A stretch of DNA of 64,000 bases from Macropodus opercularis (taxonomy: Eukaryota; Chordata; Actinopteri; Anabantiformes; Osphronemidae), in NCBI GenBank assembly GCA_030770545.1, contig CM061098.1:4230501-4294500 (forward strand). Direction: 5' to 3'. The position numbers and the translations under genes were made by a program. A model generated the notes under the pieces. That model was not told the DNA's origin and made no database searches. It worked only from the letters and a program-made list of their open reading frames with translations. Below are positions 40,901 to 50,354 of the stretch, piece after piece. Numbering within the stretch: position 1 is the first letter of the stretch; each line of letters opens with the position of its first letter.

Positions 40901-43900
40901 AACCAAACAGCGTCACCCCCCTCCCATCTTCATCTCCCTCCCATAGACTTCTCATGTATGCACCTGCAAAAAGAAGGCCATGGTAAGTAGTTTCATATGT
41001 GCCCACACATCTACATCCATCCTACCCGTCCTTCCTTCCATCCTTTCTTACTGATATATCTGGGATGGTGGTTGCTTGTTGGGGGAAATAAAATTCATAT
41101 TCACATATTTTCACATTTTAAAACTTATAAATGAACCTTTATCTTGTAATATGAGCATGGTTACACCAAATAAGACACTTGGTTGTCATTACACTTTGCT
41201 CTTCCCTCCTCTTTCTTATTAAACGTCTTGCTCTGACTTCTGCTCCTCCTTTCCCTGCTTTTTCTCAGGTTAATGGTTTGAGGCTAGGAGTGAGTCAGAA
41301 GGATCAAAGGACTATAATGAATGCCCAAGCTGTCTATGTGCCATATTTACCTTTCTGTGTTATTACCTCTTTCTTCCCCATGAATTCAGTTGCAGTTTTA
41401 AAATGCTTCTGTTCCATCCTCTCTGTATTTTCTTCCTTTCTCCAGACCCCGTCCCTGCTTTCAAATCCTGGCAGGATGATAACGAGAACGGAGAGGCGCA
41501 ACTTTCTCCTCTGGCCAGTCGCATACTTCCTCTGCCCCTGCTTCCCTTGGAGGAGCATGACGAAGAGGATGAGGGAGGGGCAGGGCAAGATGCCTCCCCA
41601 TCCTCCTCTCGCTCCCACCCTCACCTATTGGCTCGACGCTTTCTTGACTTTGGAGCACACAGCTCCCAAAGATTCCTCCTGCAGGACCCTGAGGCCACAT
41701 CACCCACCAAAACACAGAGGTACAATGATGAGGAGAAGACGCGTTCAAGCACTGCTACAGTTGTTTAATTTGGTTTAAGGTGGAGCATATATGTTTGGAT
41801 TGTGGTGTTTTACGCGCAGGCCGCGGCGAGCATCATTTGGCTCCAAAGAGACGATGAGAGGAGGCGACTCAGTGACTCATCAACTTACCAAGAAGCTTCA
41901 GCACCTGAAGAAGAAAATCAAACAGTATGAAGAGCAGTTCGAGAAAGAGATGAACTACAAGGTAAAAACTAAACTCCCGTACTACGAATATATATAAAAT
42001 ATACAGACTGTAACTGTAAGTTGATCTGTCAACATATCAGCATAATGGACAGTGTTGACTGAAATAACCAAAACATGCTGTACGCTGTCACTGTTCATTT
42101 AAGTCCTTGGACCTTTACTCTCCTCCTGTGTCGTCTGACTTCTTCCTGCTGCCATTCATCTCCTCCTCACATTTACATTTTGCATAATGACTGTCAGACA
42201 CTGCAGTTAATGAGGCACACTTTATACCATCACCGTCACCATTACTCTATTATTAGATCAGTTAGTTTAAATTTGTAGGAATAGCCTAAAATAATCTGCT
42301 TTATTCTGTAATTCCTGTCATTATTCCTTCATATTATCTTCTGCTTCTACACAGAAACAACCTTTTAAATTGATTTTATCATTATTTCATGATTCTTAAC
42401 ACTGGCCTGAATGAAGTCATATATTTTGACAACCTCAAATTTTGTGTAGGCATTTAGTCGTCTACACCCTGCAGTAGTGTGATCTTCTCTCTGAACTATC
42501 AAAGCTACCTCTGTCCTTCCTCCTCTTCTATGTAGCCCTCTCATGGAGACAAGGCATCAAACCCAAAAGTCCTCAAGTGGATGACTGACCTCACCAAGAT
42601 CCGCAGGCAGATTAAAGGTACAACCACTGGCTTTCGGGTGACTGTGTGTATTTGTGCGTGTGTGTGTTGGGGTTGGAGTATCTGTGTGCCATCCTGTTCC
42701 ACTGCTGGACAGCTTGACCCTCTTCACTCTTAACCTCTTGACCTTTTTTTTTAAATAACACTGCATGTTTAATACACATAAACAAACACGCACATGTCGG
42801 GTTGACGTAGCTCACACCCTCTAATGTGCTGGTGCGTCCTTGTGAATCCACAATCTTATTAGCTGTGGGGTAAGTTCAGTAAGATGAAACTGAATTTCAC
42901 ACATAGAACAATGAGTCTTGAAATGTCCAAATAAAAAAAGCTTTATGTTCTAGTACACTGGTTGCAGAGGATCTTGTTTTTTATTATACCCAAACACAGG
43001 TGGAAACTGACATATACATTATATAGAATTTAATTTCTACATTCATCATTTCATCATACTGAACAAACTCCACGGTACTCGTCCTCCTCTCGACGAGGAG
43101 ACGGATCTCCTTCTTGGAGAACACAGTGGCCGATACATTTCTCTGTTTCAAATCAGAATTGAAAAACAATAATCCGATTTCCTCCCTCCTCCTTCTATCG
43201 CCCAACGACTGATTGATTGATTGATTGACTGATCGGCCAACCAGGACGCCAGCACCACCTTTTACCCAGAAGCACGTTGAGGCACCAGGCTTTGCTCCAT
43301 TCACACAGACGCCACCATGCTCCCTCCTCCCCTTCTGCCTCCTCCTCCTCTATCTGCTCACCTCCCCACCACACACTCACCCCCCCGCTCCACCCCTACT
43401 CAGGCCTGAGCTCTAGACTGTTTCACCCCAGTAAGTACAAACTCTCAGTAAGTAGCCATTAATACACTACCGACAGTCACAATGAGGAGACTTTGGGAGA
43501 GCATCTTGCTTGTGTTTTTGGTGAATTCGTGTTGAAACAGCATGTTGGCATTGGAAACTTAAACGTTTCTAACAGAACCTCAAGTTATGTGAGAATGTAA
43601 ACACCATTTCACTTTTGTCTGAACAAGGTAAAAAGGAACCCTGACTGAAAAAAACCTATCGTCACCATGTGTATATATAATATATATATTTCATACTCAC
43701 TAAAATCAGCAGTAGCCAGTACAAAGCCACTTTCTACTTTAGTAGAAAGGACGTTTAGGAACGTTTGCTGCATCGGGGCTTTTCATGTGATGTTGTGCGC
43801 GTTATCCAAGCATGTTCTTTTTTCTCCTAATATTGTGATTGGCCCACTTTAACTGTGGCAGCTTTCTGTCCTACTTCTGCATGTCTGATCATCCAAAGAC

Positions 43901-46313
43901 ATTTTCTTAGCTCTTCCTGCAACCACTGCTCGTCATCCTGTACTTTACCCTCTCTACTGTTTTTCCCCGTCCCCAGATGCCAAACACCGTGCAGAGACCG
44001 AGCTCGGCCCTCAGACTCGTCCTCGGAGTAATACCTTGCCCAAGAGCTTCGGCTCCAAGCTGGATCAGGGTTCTTACAACACGACAGCAGAGGTCAAGGG
44101 TCCCACTAGGGAGGAAACACTGGAGCTGATCCAGCGCAGGGTTAAAGGGAAGAGGCAGGAGGACGGTTGGCCTGATGACATTAAGGTATGTAGCCACAGC
44201 CAATGCTGCAGTTACCATACAAGAAAAAGCTAAGTTTAGCATATGTTCTGTACAAGCCAACTTTAATTCACTAAAATAAAAAAAGATGTGTTTTCTAAAA
44301 CTGCATAAGTCTAAGCTCTTTGCTGTTTCTGTAGAAGATGACCAAAGAGCAGTTGTCCTGTGAGAAGACGGTGTTACAGAAAAACCTGCTGCACTATGAA
44401 GACTTGCACGGTCGACCTGTGAGTTCCTAAGTACCACGATCCTGAAATGAACATTTTATATCGTTAAACGCACATTCTAGGGTTTTCTAACAAGTCTTCG
44501 TCTTCAGGTGACCAGAGAGGAGCGTCTGGTGGTAAAACCTCTCTATGATCGCTACAGATTGGTCAAACAGATGCTCACTAGAGTCAGCATCACACCTGTA
44601 ACAGTATGTGCACTATTCCATTTATTAGACTGCATAAATCACACCATCAATCTGCCTGTATGGGTACATTTCATAACATTTAGCTTCATGCAAACTTAGT
44701 TTGGTGAGTACACGCAAATTATCATCTCTCTATTCCCAGGTGTCCCCCTCCAGTAAGAGGCGGAGCCAGACCCTCCAGCCAATCATTGAGGGTGAAACTG
44801 CTCATTTTTGGGAGGAAATCAGAGAAGAAGAGGAAGATGAGCGTAATGACAAAGAGGAGGAGGGGGAAGAGGAGGAAGAGGAGGAGGAGGAGGAGGAGGA
44901 GGGAGAGAGCAGCGGTGGAGAGATGCAGAGCTCTGAGGTTATCATGGCCCTCGACCTAGTGACCCAGACTGACGAACCAGCAAAGAGCCAGAACCAATCA
45001 GAAACACAGAGCGACTGTTCAATGAGAGCTAAGCTAGAGGAAGGATCTGGAAGGCTGGCACTGGACCTGAGACTCTCCAGCACCAACGCTTCGTCCATGT
45101 AAGACAACCGTACAAAAATTCAATTAATGTAAAGTAAGGCCAACAGAACATTATTCAGGAGGCAAGAAGTCTTGTGTTTCTCCAGTCTCATTCAGTTGTT
45201 ACGACACCTCGCACAATCAATCTGACCGACAGACTGACACATGTAAACAAACAGTTGTATGTATTCAGTCGAAGCTCAAATTGGGGACGAGAGGAAAGCA
45301 GGTTTGTGTGTCACTGAGCTCAGACCCGAGGACACTGTAATCCGATTCATCAGCTCAGGTTTCTACGTCTCACCTGGACATGATCCCCACAGCTGATCCC
45401 TCGTGCCACTACAGTCCACTTCCTGTCCTCCTTTTCCATCTTGACTCAATCCTTTGTTTGTGGGTCAACGTGGAAATGGTCCCTGTAAATGAAAACACAC
45501 TGAAGTAAATCCATATTTGGAGAGTACATTAGACATATTCATCCCAAAATACAAAACGTCACCTTATCACTGGCAGTGTGTGTCTGTGTCCTCATGTTTC
45601 CCCATCATCCTCTAGGCCAGAGCTGCTGGAACAGCTGTGGAAGGCCAGAGCAGAGAAGAAGAAACTTAGGAAGTCCATCAGAGAGTTTGAGGAGGATTTC
45701 TATCAGCACAGTGGAAGGTAATAAAAAAGAATCCAAATCTGTTTAAAGTCAGAAGCAGTTGCATCTTATACTCTTTTAGATTAAGCCTCTAAAGCAGGTT
45801 GTCTAGCATGAAAGATAATTGTTAAAATTGAACAGAGCTGCTAAGTCTTGTTAGTCTCTGCTAACAGAGAAAATAACCAGTAATAATGTTTACCTTCAAA
45901 GATTCTGCATCAAACTGAAGGGAGGAGGTGTTGACATTTTGAAGGCAGGCTACAAAAATGAGTAGTAAGATCCTTTTTGGTAATGCTACAGGTTTGTACT
46001 TGTAAATGTTTAAACATTACATCACAAAACTTGTTTTCCCCTACAATAAAAATGGAGCCTGAACTAGACTACTGAGGTTATGAGAGTCTTAAAAGCCAAC
46101 AGCAGACTGTCAACATCTGAGCAGCTCCACAGGGACCTTCAGCACACATTCAAATGCAACTAACTCCCTCTCCTCTCCCTCTGCCGTAGAAACGTTCAGA
46201 AGGAGGACCGGGTGCCGATGCTAGAGGAGTATAGAGAGTACAAGAGGATCAAGGCCAAACTGCGCCTCCTGGAAGTCCTCATCAGTAAACAGGACTCATC
46301 CAAGTCCATCTAG
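19760..46313 (+). CDS. fam13b: FAM13B-like RhoGAP-domain protein, 21 coding exons (exon span)
   Basis: Spliced CDS in window coordinates: 19760-19925, 22330-22542, 22694-22871, 23040-23184, 27836-27963, 36995-37039, 38470-38565, 38848-38980, 39826-39923, 40292-40343, 40436-40565, 40911-40982, 41446-41719, 41820-41961, 42536-42617, 43977-44185, 44335-44418, 44508-44603, 44740-45098, 45616-45717, 46190-46313. The total is 2,928 nt: 975 residues plus TAG, with all phases compatible. Order of parts: N-terminus MRKS; RhoGAP domain about 36-215; acidic tail DSDDEDV; variable middle; 14-3-3-type sites RRAS (S582) and RSNTLP (668-673); coiled coils about 595-625 and 905-970; Glu-rich stretch about 805-835. 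The N-terminus, the SPISILPA...RTIRAAVE block and the C-terminal LRLLEVLISK block match FAM13B better than FAM13A as I recall them. FAM13 proteins are RhoGAP-like regulators. The usual arginine finger is Leu65, so classical GAP activity is doubtful. Start chosen: the first ATG after the untranslated leader, matching the family N-terminus. Confidence 0.93.
19926..22329 (+). other. fam13b: fam13b intron
   Basis: AT-rich, with a poly-A run near 20,080. The chance ORFs at 20,634-20,867 and 21,942-22,274 have no recognisable family. No repeat element was identified. Confidence 0.5.
22330..22542 (+). CDS. fam13b: fam13b coding exon 2, RhoGAP core (residues 56-126)
   Basis: Encodes EGLFLVNGNAERVDWLRQRY and the LFLQELPEPVIP motif typical of RhoGAP domains. 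In canonical RhoGAPs the motif is G-(L/I)-(F/Y)-R; here the arginine position is Leu65 (CTG, 22,356-22,358). Confidence 0.93.
22694..22871 (+). CDS. fam13b: fam13b coding exon 3, RhoGAP domain (residues 127-185)
   Basis: Joins in phase to encode DYSNEEELYRNLKYLLQQLP, LRFLCRFLASVAS and LAAVFGPDIF. The last is the conserved (A)xxFGP block of RhoGAP domains. Confidence 0.93.
23040..23184 (+). CDS. fam13b: fam13b coding exon 4, end of RhoGAP plus acidic tail (residues 186-234)
   Basis: Encodes the final helix region (DQESVSRVLAELLDNQE) and an acidic serine cluster DSDDEDVSTT that could be a casein kinase 2 target (inference). It ends in phase 0 with INEQ. Confidence 0.92.
23185..27835 (+). other. 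fam13b: fam13b intron (4.6 kb)
   Basis: No exon, RNA gene or intact repeat element was recognised. The open frames at 24,797-24,979 and 24,992-25,342 have low-information composition and no splice or family support. Confidence 0.5.
27836..27963 (+). CDS. fam13b: fam13b coding exon 5 (residues 235-276)
   Basis: Acidic, Cys-containing linker starting ITELLDDEKCEAECEELP. The acceptor is TCTACAG and the donor CCAG|GTGAGA. It ends in phase 2, the same phase as the alternative first exon at 33,317-33,348. Confidence 0.88.
32722..32833 (+). promoter_or_regulatory. fam13b: Internal fam13b promoter: three CCAAT boxes and a TATA-like box
   Basis: Three inverted CCAAT boxes (ATTGG) start at 32,722, 32,753 and 32,784, spaced exactly 31 nt apart. 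A TATA-like TATATTT lies at 32,827-32,833, which predicts a start near 32,857. The first box has full NF-Y flanks (AGCCAATCA); the other two match only in part. The roughly 31-nt spacing is typical of NF-Y-bound CCAAT arrays. A coding first exon follows within 500 nt. Confidence 0.6.
32858..33348 (+). CDS. fam13b: Alternative first exon of a short fam13b isoform without RhoGAP
   Basis: The leader runs from about 32,858 (estimated). The ATG at 33,317 opens a frame reading MRMACDILLQ, then a consensus donor CAGAG|GTAACC at 33,348 in phase 2. Phase 2 is exactly what coding exon 6 (36,995) needs. Splicing there would give MRMACDILLQ joined to SSHLSPISIL. The short human FAM13A isoform, as I recall it, begins with a similar MAC-E/D-I leader spliced at the same point. 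A 26-codon upstream ORF (32,941-33,021) lies in the leader. The predicted isoform is about 709 residues: the 975-residue protein minus its first 276, plus ten. Confidence 0.65.
34391..34446. repeat. Imperfect (TG)n microsatellite
   Basis: TG-rich tract with interruptions, in the fam13b intron. It produces only chance frames. Confidence 0.8.
36995..37039 (+). CDS. fam13b: fam13b coding exon 6 (residues 277-291)
   Basis: 45-nt exon encoding SSHLSPISILPADSAE across its junctions. The SPISILPA core is strongly conserved in FAM13B as I recall it. Acceptor CTCTATAG, donor CTGA|GTAAGT. Both the long transcript and the internal-promoter transcript would enter here. Confidence 0.92.
37040..38469 (+). 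other. fam13b: fam13b intron
   Basis: No exon or recognisable element seen. Confidence 0.5.
38470..38565 (+). CDS. fam13b: fam13b coding exon 7 (residues 292-323)
   Basis: Encodes IIQRTIRAAVEHHFFELKAP, the conserved FAM13 helix that follows the SPIS block. Good splice sites TTTTTCTAG and CAGCG|GTGAGT. Confidence 0.93.
38848..38980 (+). CDS. fam13b: fam13b coding exon 8 (residues 324-368)
   Basis: Acidic linker (VSPSEPADECCHGDQEH...). Poorly conserved in the family; supported by splice signals (TTTTTCAG, CACAG|GTAAGA) and frame continuity. Confidence 0.85.
39826..39923 (+). CDS. fam13b: fam13b coding exon 9 (residues 369-400)
   Basis: Linker exon (ESLDSGAALQESLGMDLDG...). Supported by splice signals and phase rather than by recognisable family motifs. 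Confidence 0.82.
40292..40343 (+). CDS. fam13b: fam13b coding exon 10 (residues 401-418)
   Basis: 52-nt exon (QENQPCDAMEQIKIIRC) with acceptor TCATTTCAG and donor TGT|GTAAGT. It keeps the frame. Confidence 0.75.
40436..40565 (+). CDS. fam13b: fam13b coding exon 11 (residues 419-461)
   Basis: Begins ESGPCRCDQNANTSETN and ends at NQWE. Variable linker; acceptor TTTTCTCCAG and donor GGAAG|GTACGA keep phase 1 with the next exon. Confidence 0.82.
40911..40982 (+). CDS. fam13b: fam13b coding exon 12 (residues 462-485)
   Basis: 72-nt exon rich in Pro, His and Leu, after a long CT-rich tract (40,845-40,910) that serves as polypyrimidine tract. Its length is a multiple of three, so it could be skipped without changing the frame. 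Confidence 0.75.
41446..41719 (+). CDS. fam13b: fam13b coding exon 13 (residues 486-576)
   Basis: Encodes DPVPAFKSWQDDNENGEAQL and SPLASRILPLP, matching the family PAFxSWQ block. An acidic stretch EEHDEEDEGG and the HLLARRFLDFG region follow. Confidence 0.92.
41820..41961 (+). CDS. fam13b: fam13b coding exon 14: RRAS phosphosite-like motif and coiled coil (residues 577-624)
   Basis: Starts RPRRASFGS, a basophilic-kinase and possible 14-3-3 site at Ser582. A charged helix LTKKLQHLKKKIKQYEEQFE follows, a conserved FAM13 coiled-coil segment. Confidence 0.93.
42536..42617 (+). CDS. fam13b: fam13b coding exon 15 (residues 625-651)
   Basis: Encodes HGDKASNPKVLKWMTDLTKI, matching the family NPxVLKW block. 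It ends in phase 1 before the 1.36-kb intron that holds the candidate microexon. Confidence 0.93.
43210..43228. repeat. (GATT)n short tandem repeat
   Basis: Four perfect tetranucleotide units in the intron upstream of the candidate microexon. Confidence 0.7.
43404..43430 (+). CDS. fam13b: Candidate 27-nt in-frame microexon of fam13b
   Basis: A strong C/T-rich tract (43,310-43,403) ends in CTACTCAG, followed by 27 nt and a consensus donor CCCCA|GTAAGT. The flanking exons join at phase 1, and the 27 nt are open in that phase. They would insert nine residues (GLSSRLFHP, counting the split codon) and change the following Asp to Asn. No transcript evidence is available; this is a prediction. Confidence 0.45.
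43977..44185 (+). CDS. fam13b: fam13b coding exon 16: RSNTLPKSFGS block (residues 652-721)
   Basis: Encodes RSNTLPKSFGSKL, nearly invariant in the family and a match to the 14-3-3 mode-1 motif RSx(S/T)xP (44,024-44,041). A helical REETLELIQRRV segment follows. Confidence 0.94.
44335..44418 (+). CDS. fam13b: fam13b coding exon 17 (residues 722-749)
   Basis: KMTKEQLSCEKTVLQKNLLH then YEDLHGRP, conserved across FAM13 proteins. Phase 0 at both ends. Confidence 0.94.
44508..44603 (+). CDS. fam13b: fam13b coding exon 18 (residues 750-781)
   Basis: VTREERLVVKPLYDRYRLVK: the KPLYDRYRLVKQ block is a FAM13 signature. The donor at 44,604 was chosen; an alternative GT at 44,599 would shift the frame. 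Confidence 0.92.
44740..45098 (+). CDS. fam13b: fam13b coding exon 19 with Glu-rich tract (residues 782-900)
   Basis: Begins SPSSKRRSQTLQPIIEGETA, matching the conserved SPSSKRR...LQPIIEGETA block. A near-pure glutamate run encoded by GAG repeats follows (about 44,855-44,905). The antisense serine-rich frame is only the reverse of this. Confidence 0.92.
45616..45717 (+). CDS. fam13b: fam13b coding exon 20, coiled coil (residues 901-934)
   Basis: MPELLEQLWKARAEKKKLRK then SIREFEEDFYQHSGR, a conserved C-terminal charged helix. Confidence 0.93.
46190..46313 (+). CDS. fam13b: fam13b last coding exon (residues 935-975, stop TAG)
   Basis: NVQKEDRVPMLEEYREYKRI then KAKLRLLEVLISKQDSSKSI and TAG at 46,311-46,313. 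This is the conserved FAM13 C-terminus. Confidence 0.95.
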
Positions 46314-46534
46314 ACCTCCATCAGCTGCCACCTCTGCAGCAAAGGCGCCGCCCAGGACGCCTGACATCATCACACCTGGGGGAGGTGCATCAAATCCAAC
46401 AGCGACCACATCAGAAGGAGTCACAGGCTTCAAATCTGCCCCATGCTGCAGTCATGTCATGGAAAAATTTGAATTAGACTCAACTTTTAATTCAGGATTT
46501 AAATTTAATGTCTCAATAGTACTGACAAGTTCCC

Positions 46535-46540
46535 AATAAA
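46535..46540 (+). terminator. fam13b: Proximal polyadenylation signal AATAAA (fam13b)
   Basis: First canonical hexamer after the fam13b stop, 222 nt downstream. Confidence 0.5.
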
Positions 46541-48836
46541 GAGTTGAGGAATTGTTCTGGCTACTGAAACCAAACAAATTTCAGTTTTGTTGCTTGTAGC
46601 AAAACTGAATGAAGATTTCTGAAATAATTAGTACATTTAATTTAATACATACATTTTAAAATCAGGCCTGACTTTTTAGATCCATTGTCAACCGAGGCAA
46701 AGACTTAAAGACAAACAAAGCACTGAACAACTTTTAAGCATTTTGGTCCTGAAAGATTACTAATATTCTTTAGAGTTTATTTATTCATATCAATATGTTT
46801 TGAGTATACAAAGCTGTGTATAATTTACTTTAAACGTGACATGAGACTCATTCTTCCAGTTATTTAGCATGACATGCATCCAGCAGCATCACCCCCAAGA
46901 AAATGAACCACAACTAATTCCTGCTGCCTCATCTGACTTCATATCATCTGAAACACACCTGCAGTTTGAAAGCAAGGAGGGATCATCACCGTGATCGGCA
47001 TCGTCATCTTTTTCCCATCGACTGAACTCTTTGTTCTTCCCTCATCTCTGAGGAAACAAGACGTTTAGACTTTTTTCATTTAAAAACGTTTCTGTTCTTT
47101 CTGTGTGTGTTCCTTCACACTGAGGGATCTTATTGGACAGCTTGAGGACTGGCATTTTACACCAACGTCGCTCAGCATGGAGTCGCTCTCTGGCCTCGCG
47201 TCTGGGAGGCGAGATGTGTCGAAGCTTCCTCTTTGCTGTGGGCCGATTATTTTATTCTGTTGATGAAACTTCCTTCCACATTCTCACATCCCAGAAGCTT
47301 CACTATCTGACAGATTTTAACATTAATTCACTAAGTTTCTAATCAAAGTATGTGTGTGTATTGTTTTAAAAGACAAGTACATGACGAATAACTGTATTAC
47401 TTTCAGTTTGACCTTGGAGCTGTTGTTAAGACCGATTATCGTTTTCAGTTTGCTTCTGCTTTTTTCTACGTTGGCGATATTTGACAAAAGTTTGAGTCTA
47501 CGTATGTTACTGTGCGCTTTGAGCTTTTAAGGCGATCGGACTGATGTCTCAGCTGTACTTGCAGGCAGCATTAGCCTGAAGAGGCTCACGTGAAACTGTG
47601 CTACTCTGATGAGTAGATTTTATTTTGGAGATGATTGTGACATTTTGACGTTCTTGTTTTTTCGTTCACGCGCTTGTTTTGCTGCATGAAGATGTGGCGG
47701 GTTTTCAGATTCTAATTGGTAAACACTAAGCGGAGCCAGGACCTTTGCCTAAAAGCAAAGGGGTGTTGGTTACAGCCTACGGCCTGGTCTGGTGTCAGCT
47801 CAGTTCAGTTGGCAGTTCATTTTCCTGAGGGTAGTTACTGTAACATTGTTGGGGAAAAAAATCTTCGGCTTCAAATCGATTGGCTGTTTTAAGGTGCCAA
47901 GTTTGAAAGCACTGGTTTTTAAATCTGTCTGTGGTTAAACTGGTATTTTCTGTATTTGCCAGAGTCTGCATGAAGGTGTGATTAGTCTGCTGCTACAGTC
48001 CCGTTCACAGGAGCAGCAGTACACCCAGAAACTGTTTTCATTTCCTGCTGGCAGGTAAAATGAGAAGAGAAGAAGAAAGTCCAGTTTGAGGTTTGAATCA
48101 TTTCTCCTTTGTAGAGACCAACGGGCGAAGAGCACTGATATATTAGTGGACTGGTTCAGGATGTTGGAGCCACTGACGCGGGATAAAAGAAACGTGGGTT
48201 TTTTTGTGCTACATAGATGAACATGACCTGCCACAGGCGATGGCTGAAAATTGAAGTTTAGAACGAGATCCAAGGTTAAACGTCTTTGCAGGGTGAGATG
48301 GAGCATGTTTGGTATTCAACTAAATTGTTAGATGCTAAAAAAAAAAAGTTATTTGCACAGCATTCAGAGGATGCGGCCCATTGTGTTTTTTCCATTTGTT
48401 TTTTAAGAACGAAGCACTACTTCTATACAAATATAAATATGTACTGTACATAAAATTTAAAAAAAACACCCAAAGGAATTAACTAAAAAATTTAAATTAT
48501 TTCAAACATCACTTTCGGCCCCTTTTGATTATTATATTTGTGACATCGTGGTGATGAGTTTCAATTTTATTATTATAAATATTGCTATTCTAACCATTAT
48601 TCTGTATGATAGTGACAATAATAATCATTTTGCATCTACTCGCCAACTGTAGAAGTTAGTCTGGCACTGTGTGTGTGGCTACTCAGACACAAACCCTGTT
48701 TTCAGATATTTTGGACGCTGTGTGTAACATAAGCTAACCTAGCAGCAGTACTGTAGTGAGCTTGCATGGCATCAAGAACATAATAGTATGAAAAATATGA
48801 TGTATTGTTTTATCTGTGCCATGAAGAAGCTGCAAT

Positions 48837-48842
48837 AATAAA
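48837..48842 (+). terminator. fam13b: Distal polyadenylation signal AATAAA (fam13b)
   Basis: Canonical hexamer followed by a GT-rich stretch (CGTTTGTGGAGG), as expected for a downstream element. Confidence 0.45.
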
Positions 48843-49425
48843 CGTTTGTGGAGGTTTTACAGTATCAGGTCACGAGTGACTGGATGAACTTTGAGCTACT
48901 TTCACTGTTTTTCTCACACACTGTTTAGACTATTTTTACCACTGTTGTCAGCACAATGTTCACGTAGGCACTGCTGAAAAACCAAAATATGAATAAATTC
49001 AGTGAAAAGGGGAACGAAGATCTAAAAGTCAATTAACCAATGTGCTACGTCTGAAACATTCCAGTTTTTACTGTTACCCAACAAATGGAAATTATTCATT
49101 AGCTCATTTTAGTTTTGACAGTGTAAAACGGTCCTTGGTTTCCTAAAAACACTTCCCCCGTTGTTTATTGTGCCTACAACAAAGTGGTGTCTTCTGTCTG
49201 TGTCCAGTGTGTCTCGGCTCACGTCCACCTGTCCAACGCGCTCTGTGGTTTTACACTCACCTGGGATTTGTTGCGGAAGTCTGTCAAGGACGTGTCACCA
49301 GCCACAGCTTCTCCTGCGAATGTTGGAGATGGTTTATTTTGGTCAAAACGGCAACGGGAGACATGAAATGTACATCATTTTTTGGCTGAGTTTCTGTGCT
49401 TCACGTCTTTGACACTGAATTTTGC

Positions 49426-49431
49426 AATAAA
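49426..49431 (+). terminator. fam13b: Most distal polyadenylation signal candidate (fam13b)
   Basis: Canonical AATAAA about 320 nt before the LINE 3' tail. Confidence 0.35.
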
Positions 49432-49748
49432 GTCAGAGGAAGCAGTTTCAGACTGTTTCCTCCTCCAGGTTTTATCAGATCAATACTGTACATAGTTATG
49501 TATCCGTAAATGTCTGACTCTGTGAATGTTTCTTCACTAACAAACTGGATGAGTAACAAACATTTACATATGAAAATAAAATACAAGCTTGCCTCCTCAG
49601 TTCTCTCTCTAATACTATTAGCTACACTGTAAACTGGAAGTGATTAACGCCACGAGTGGCAGGAACAGGGGCTTAAATTCAACTGTCAAATGCAGTTTAG
49701 CTTTTAACACTTCGAACTATCATGAGTTTAGTAACACCAGGAAGCTAC

Positions 49749-49778
49749 TCAATTCAATTCAATTCAATTTCAATTCAA
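49749..49778. repeat. LINE 3' terminal (CAATT)n tail
   Basis: Five to six copies of the pentamer, one with an extra T, directly next to the LINE 3' UTR. Confidence 0.85.
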
Positions 49779-50354
49779 CTTTATTTATATAGCGCCAATT
49801 CACAACATCAGTTATCTCAGGGCACTTTACAAGTAAGGTTTTAAGACCTTACACAACTAAACCCAACAATTCCCACATAGAGCAAGCTTTTAATTGTAGC
49901 CAATCGATAAATTGTACAGTTAAATAGCGACAGCGGAGAGGAAAAACTCCCTCTCTAACGAGGAAGAAACCTCCAGCAGACCCAGGCTCAGTGTGGGCGG
50001 CCATCTGCCTTGACCGGTTGGGGTGAGGGGATAGAGAAGAGAGAAAAGAACACAACCACAACAACAAAACAAGCAGCAACAGAACACAGGCGGGATGGTT
50101 GGACCAGCAACTGAACACTGGAGACACACGACTCTGAGTCTGATGATACCTGTAGATGAGGATAGAGAGAGACAGAAGGGGAGAAGCACAACTAGGAGAG
50201 AAAAGGGACAAAGTTAGTCACATGTGGAAATGGAGGCATGTTAGTGGATAGAAGAAAAAGAGAAAAAAGAGCTCAGTCAATAAAGGACGTCCCCCAGCAG
50301 TCTAAGTCTATAGCAGCTTAACTAAGAGATGGTTCAGGGTGACCAGAACCATCT

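Larger units (their letters stand above)
38981..46189 (+). other. fam13b: Introns between fam13b coding exons 8 and 21
   Basis: Introns of 89 to 1,359 nt. Besides the candidate microexon and the GATT repeat, an acceptor-like site occurs at 41,269, but no in-phase exon follows it. No RNA gene or transposon was recognised. Confidence 0.5.
46314..49432 (+). other. fam13b: fam13b 3' UTR (likely extent)
   Basis: No credible ORF follows the stop. AATAAA signals lie at 46,535-46,540, 48,837-48,842 and 49,426-49,431, so short and long 3' ends of about 0.25, 2.5 and 3.1 kb are possible. Which are used cannot be told from sequence. Confidence 0.5.

Noticed and set aside
41270..41320. Acceptor-like site suggesting an extra fam13b exon
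   Set aside because: No donor gives an in-phase insert, and exons 12 and 13 already join in frame with conserved sequence.
41334..41778. Overlapping frames in all phases around fam13b exon 13
   Set aside because: Only the frame in phase with exons 12 and 14 matches the family; the others are shadows.
43907..44437. 176-codon minus-strand frame
   Set aside because: Antisense to fam13b exons 16-17 and their intron; no family similarity.
44802..45107. Minus-strand serine-rich frame
   Set aside because: Reverse complement of the GAG-encoded glutamate tract in fam13b exon 19.
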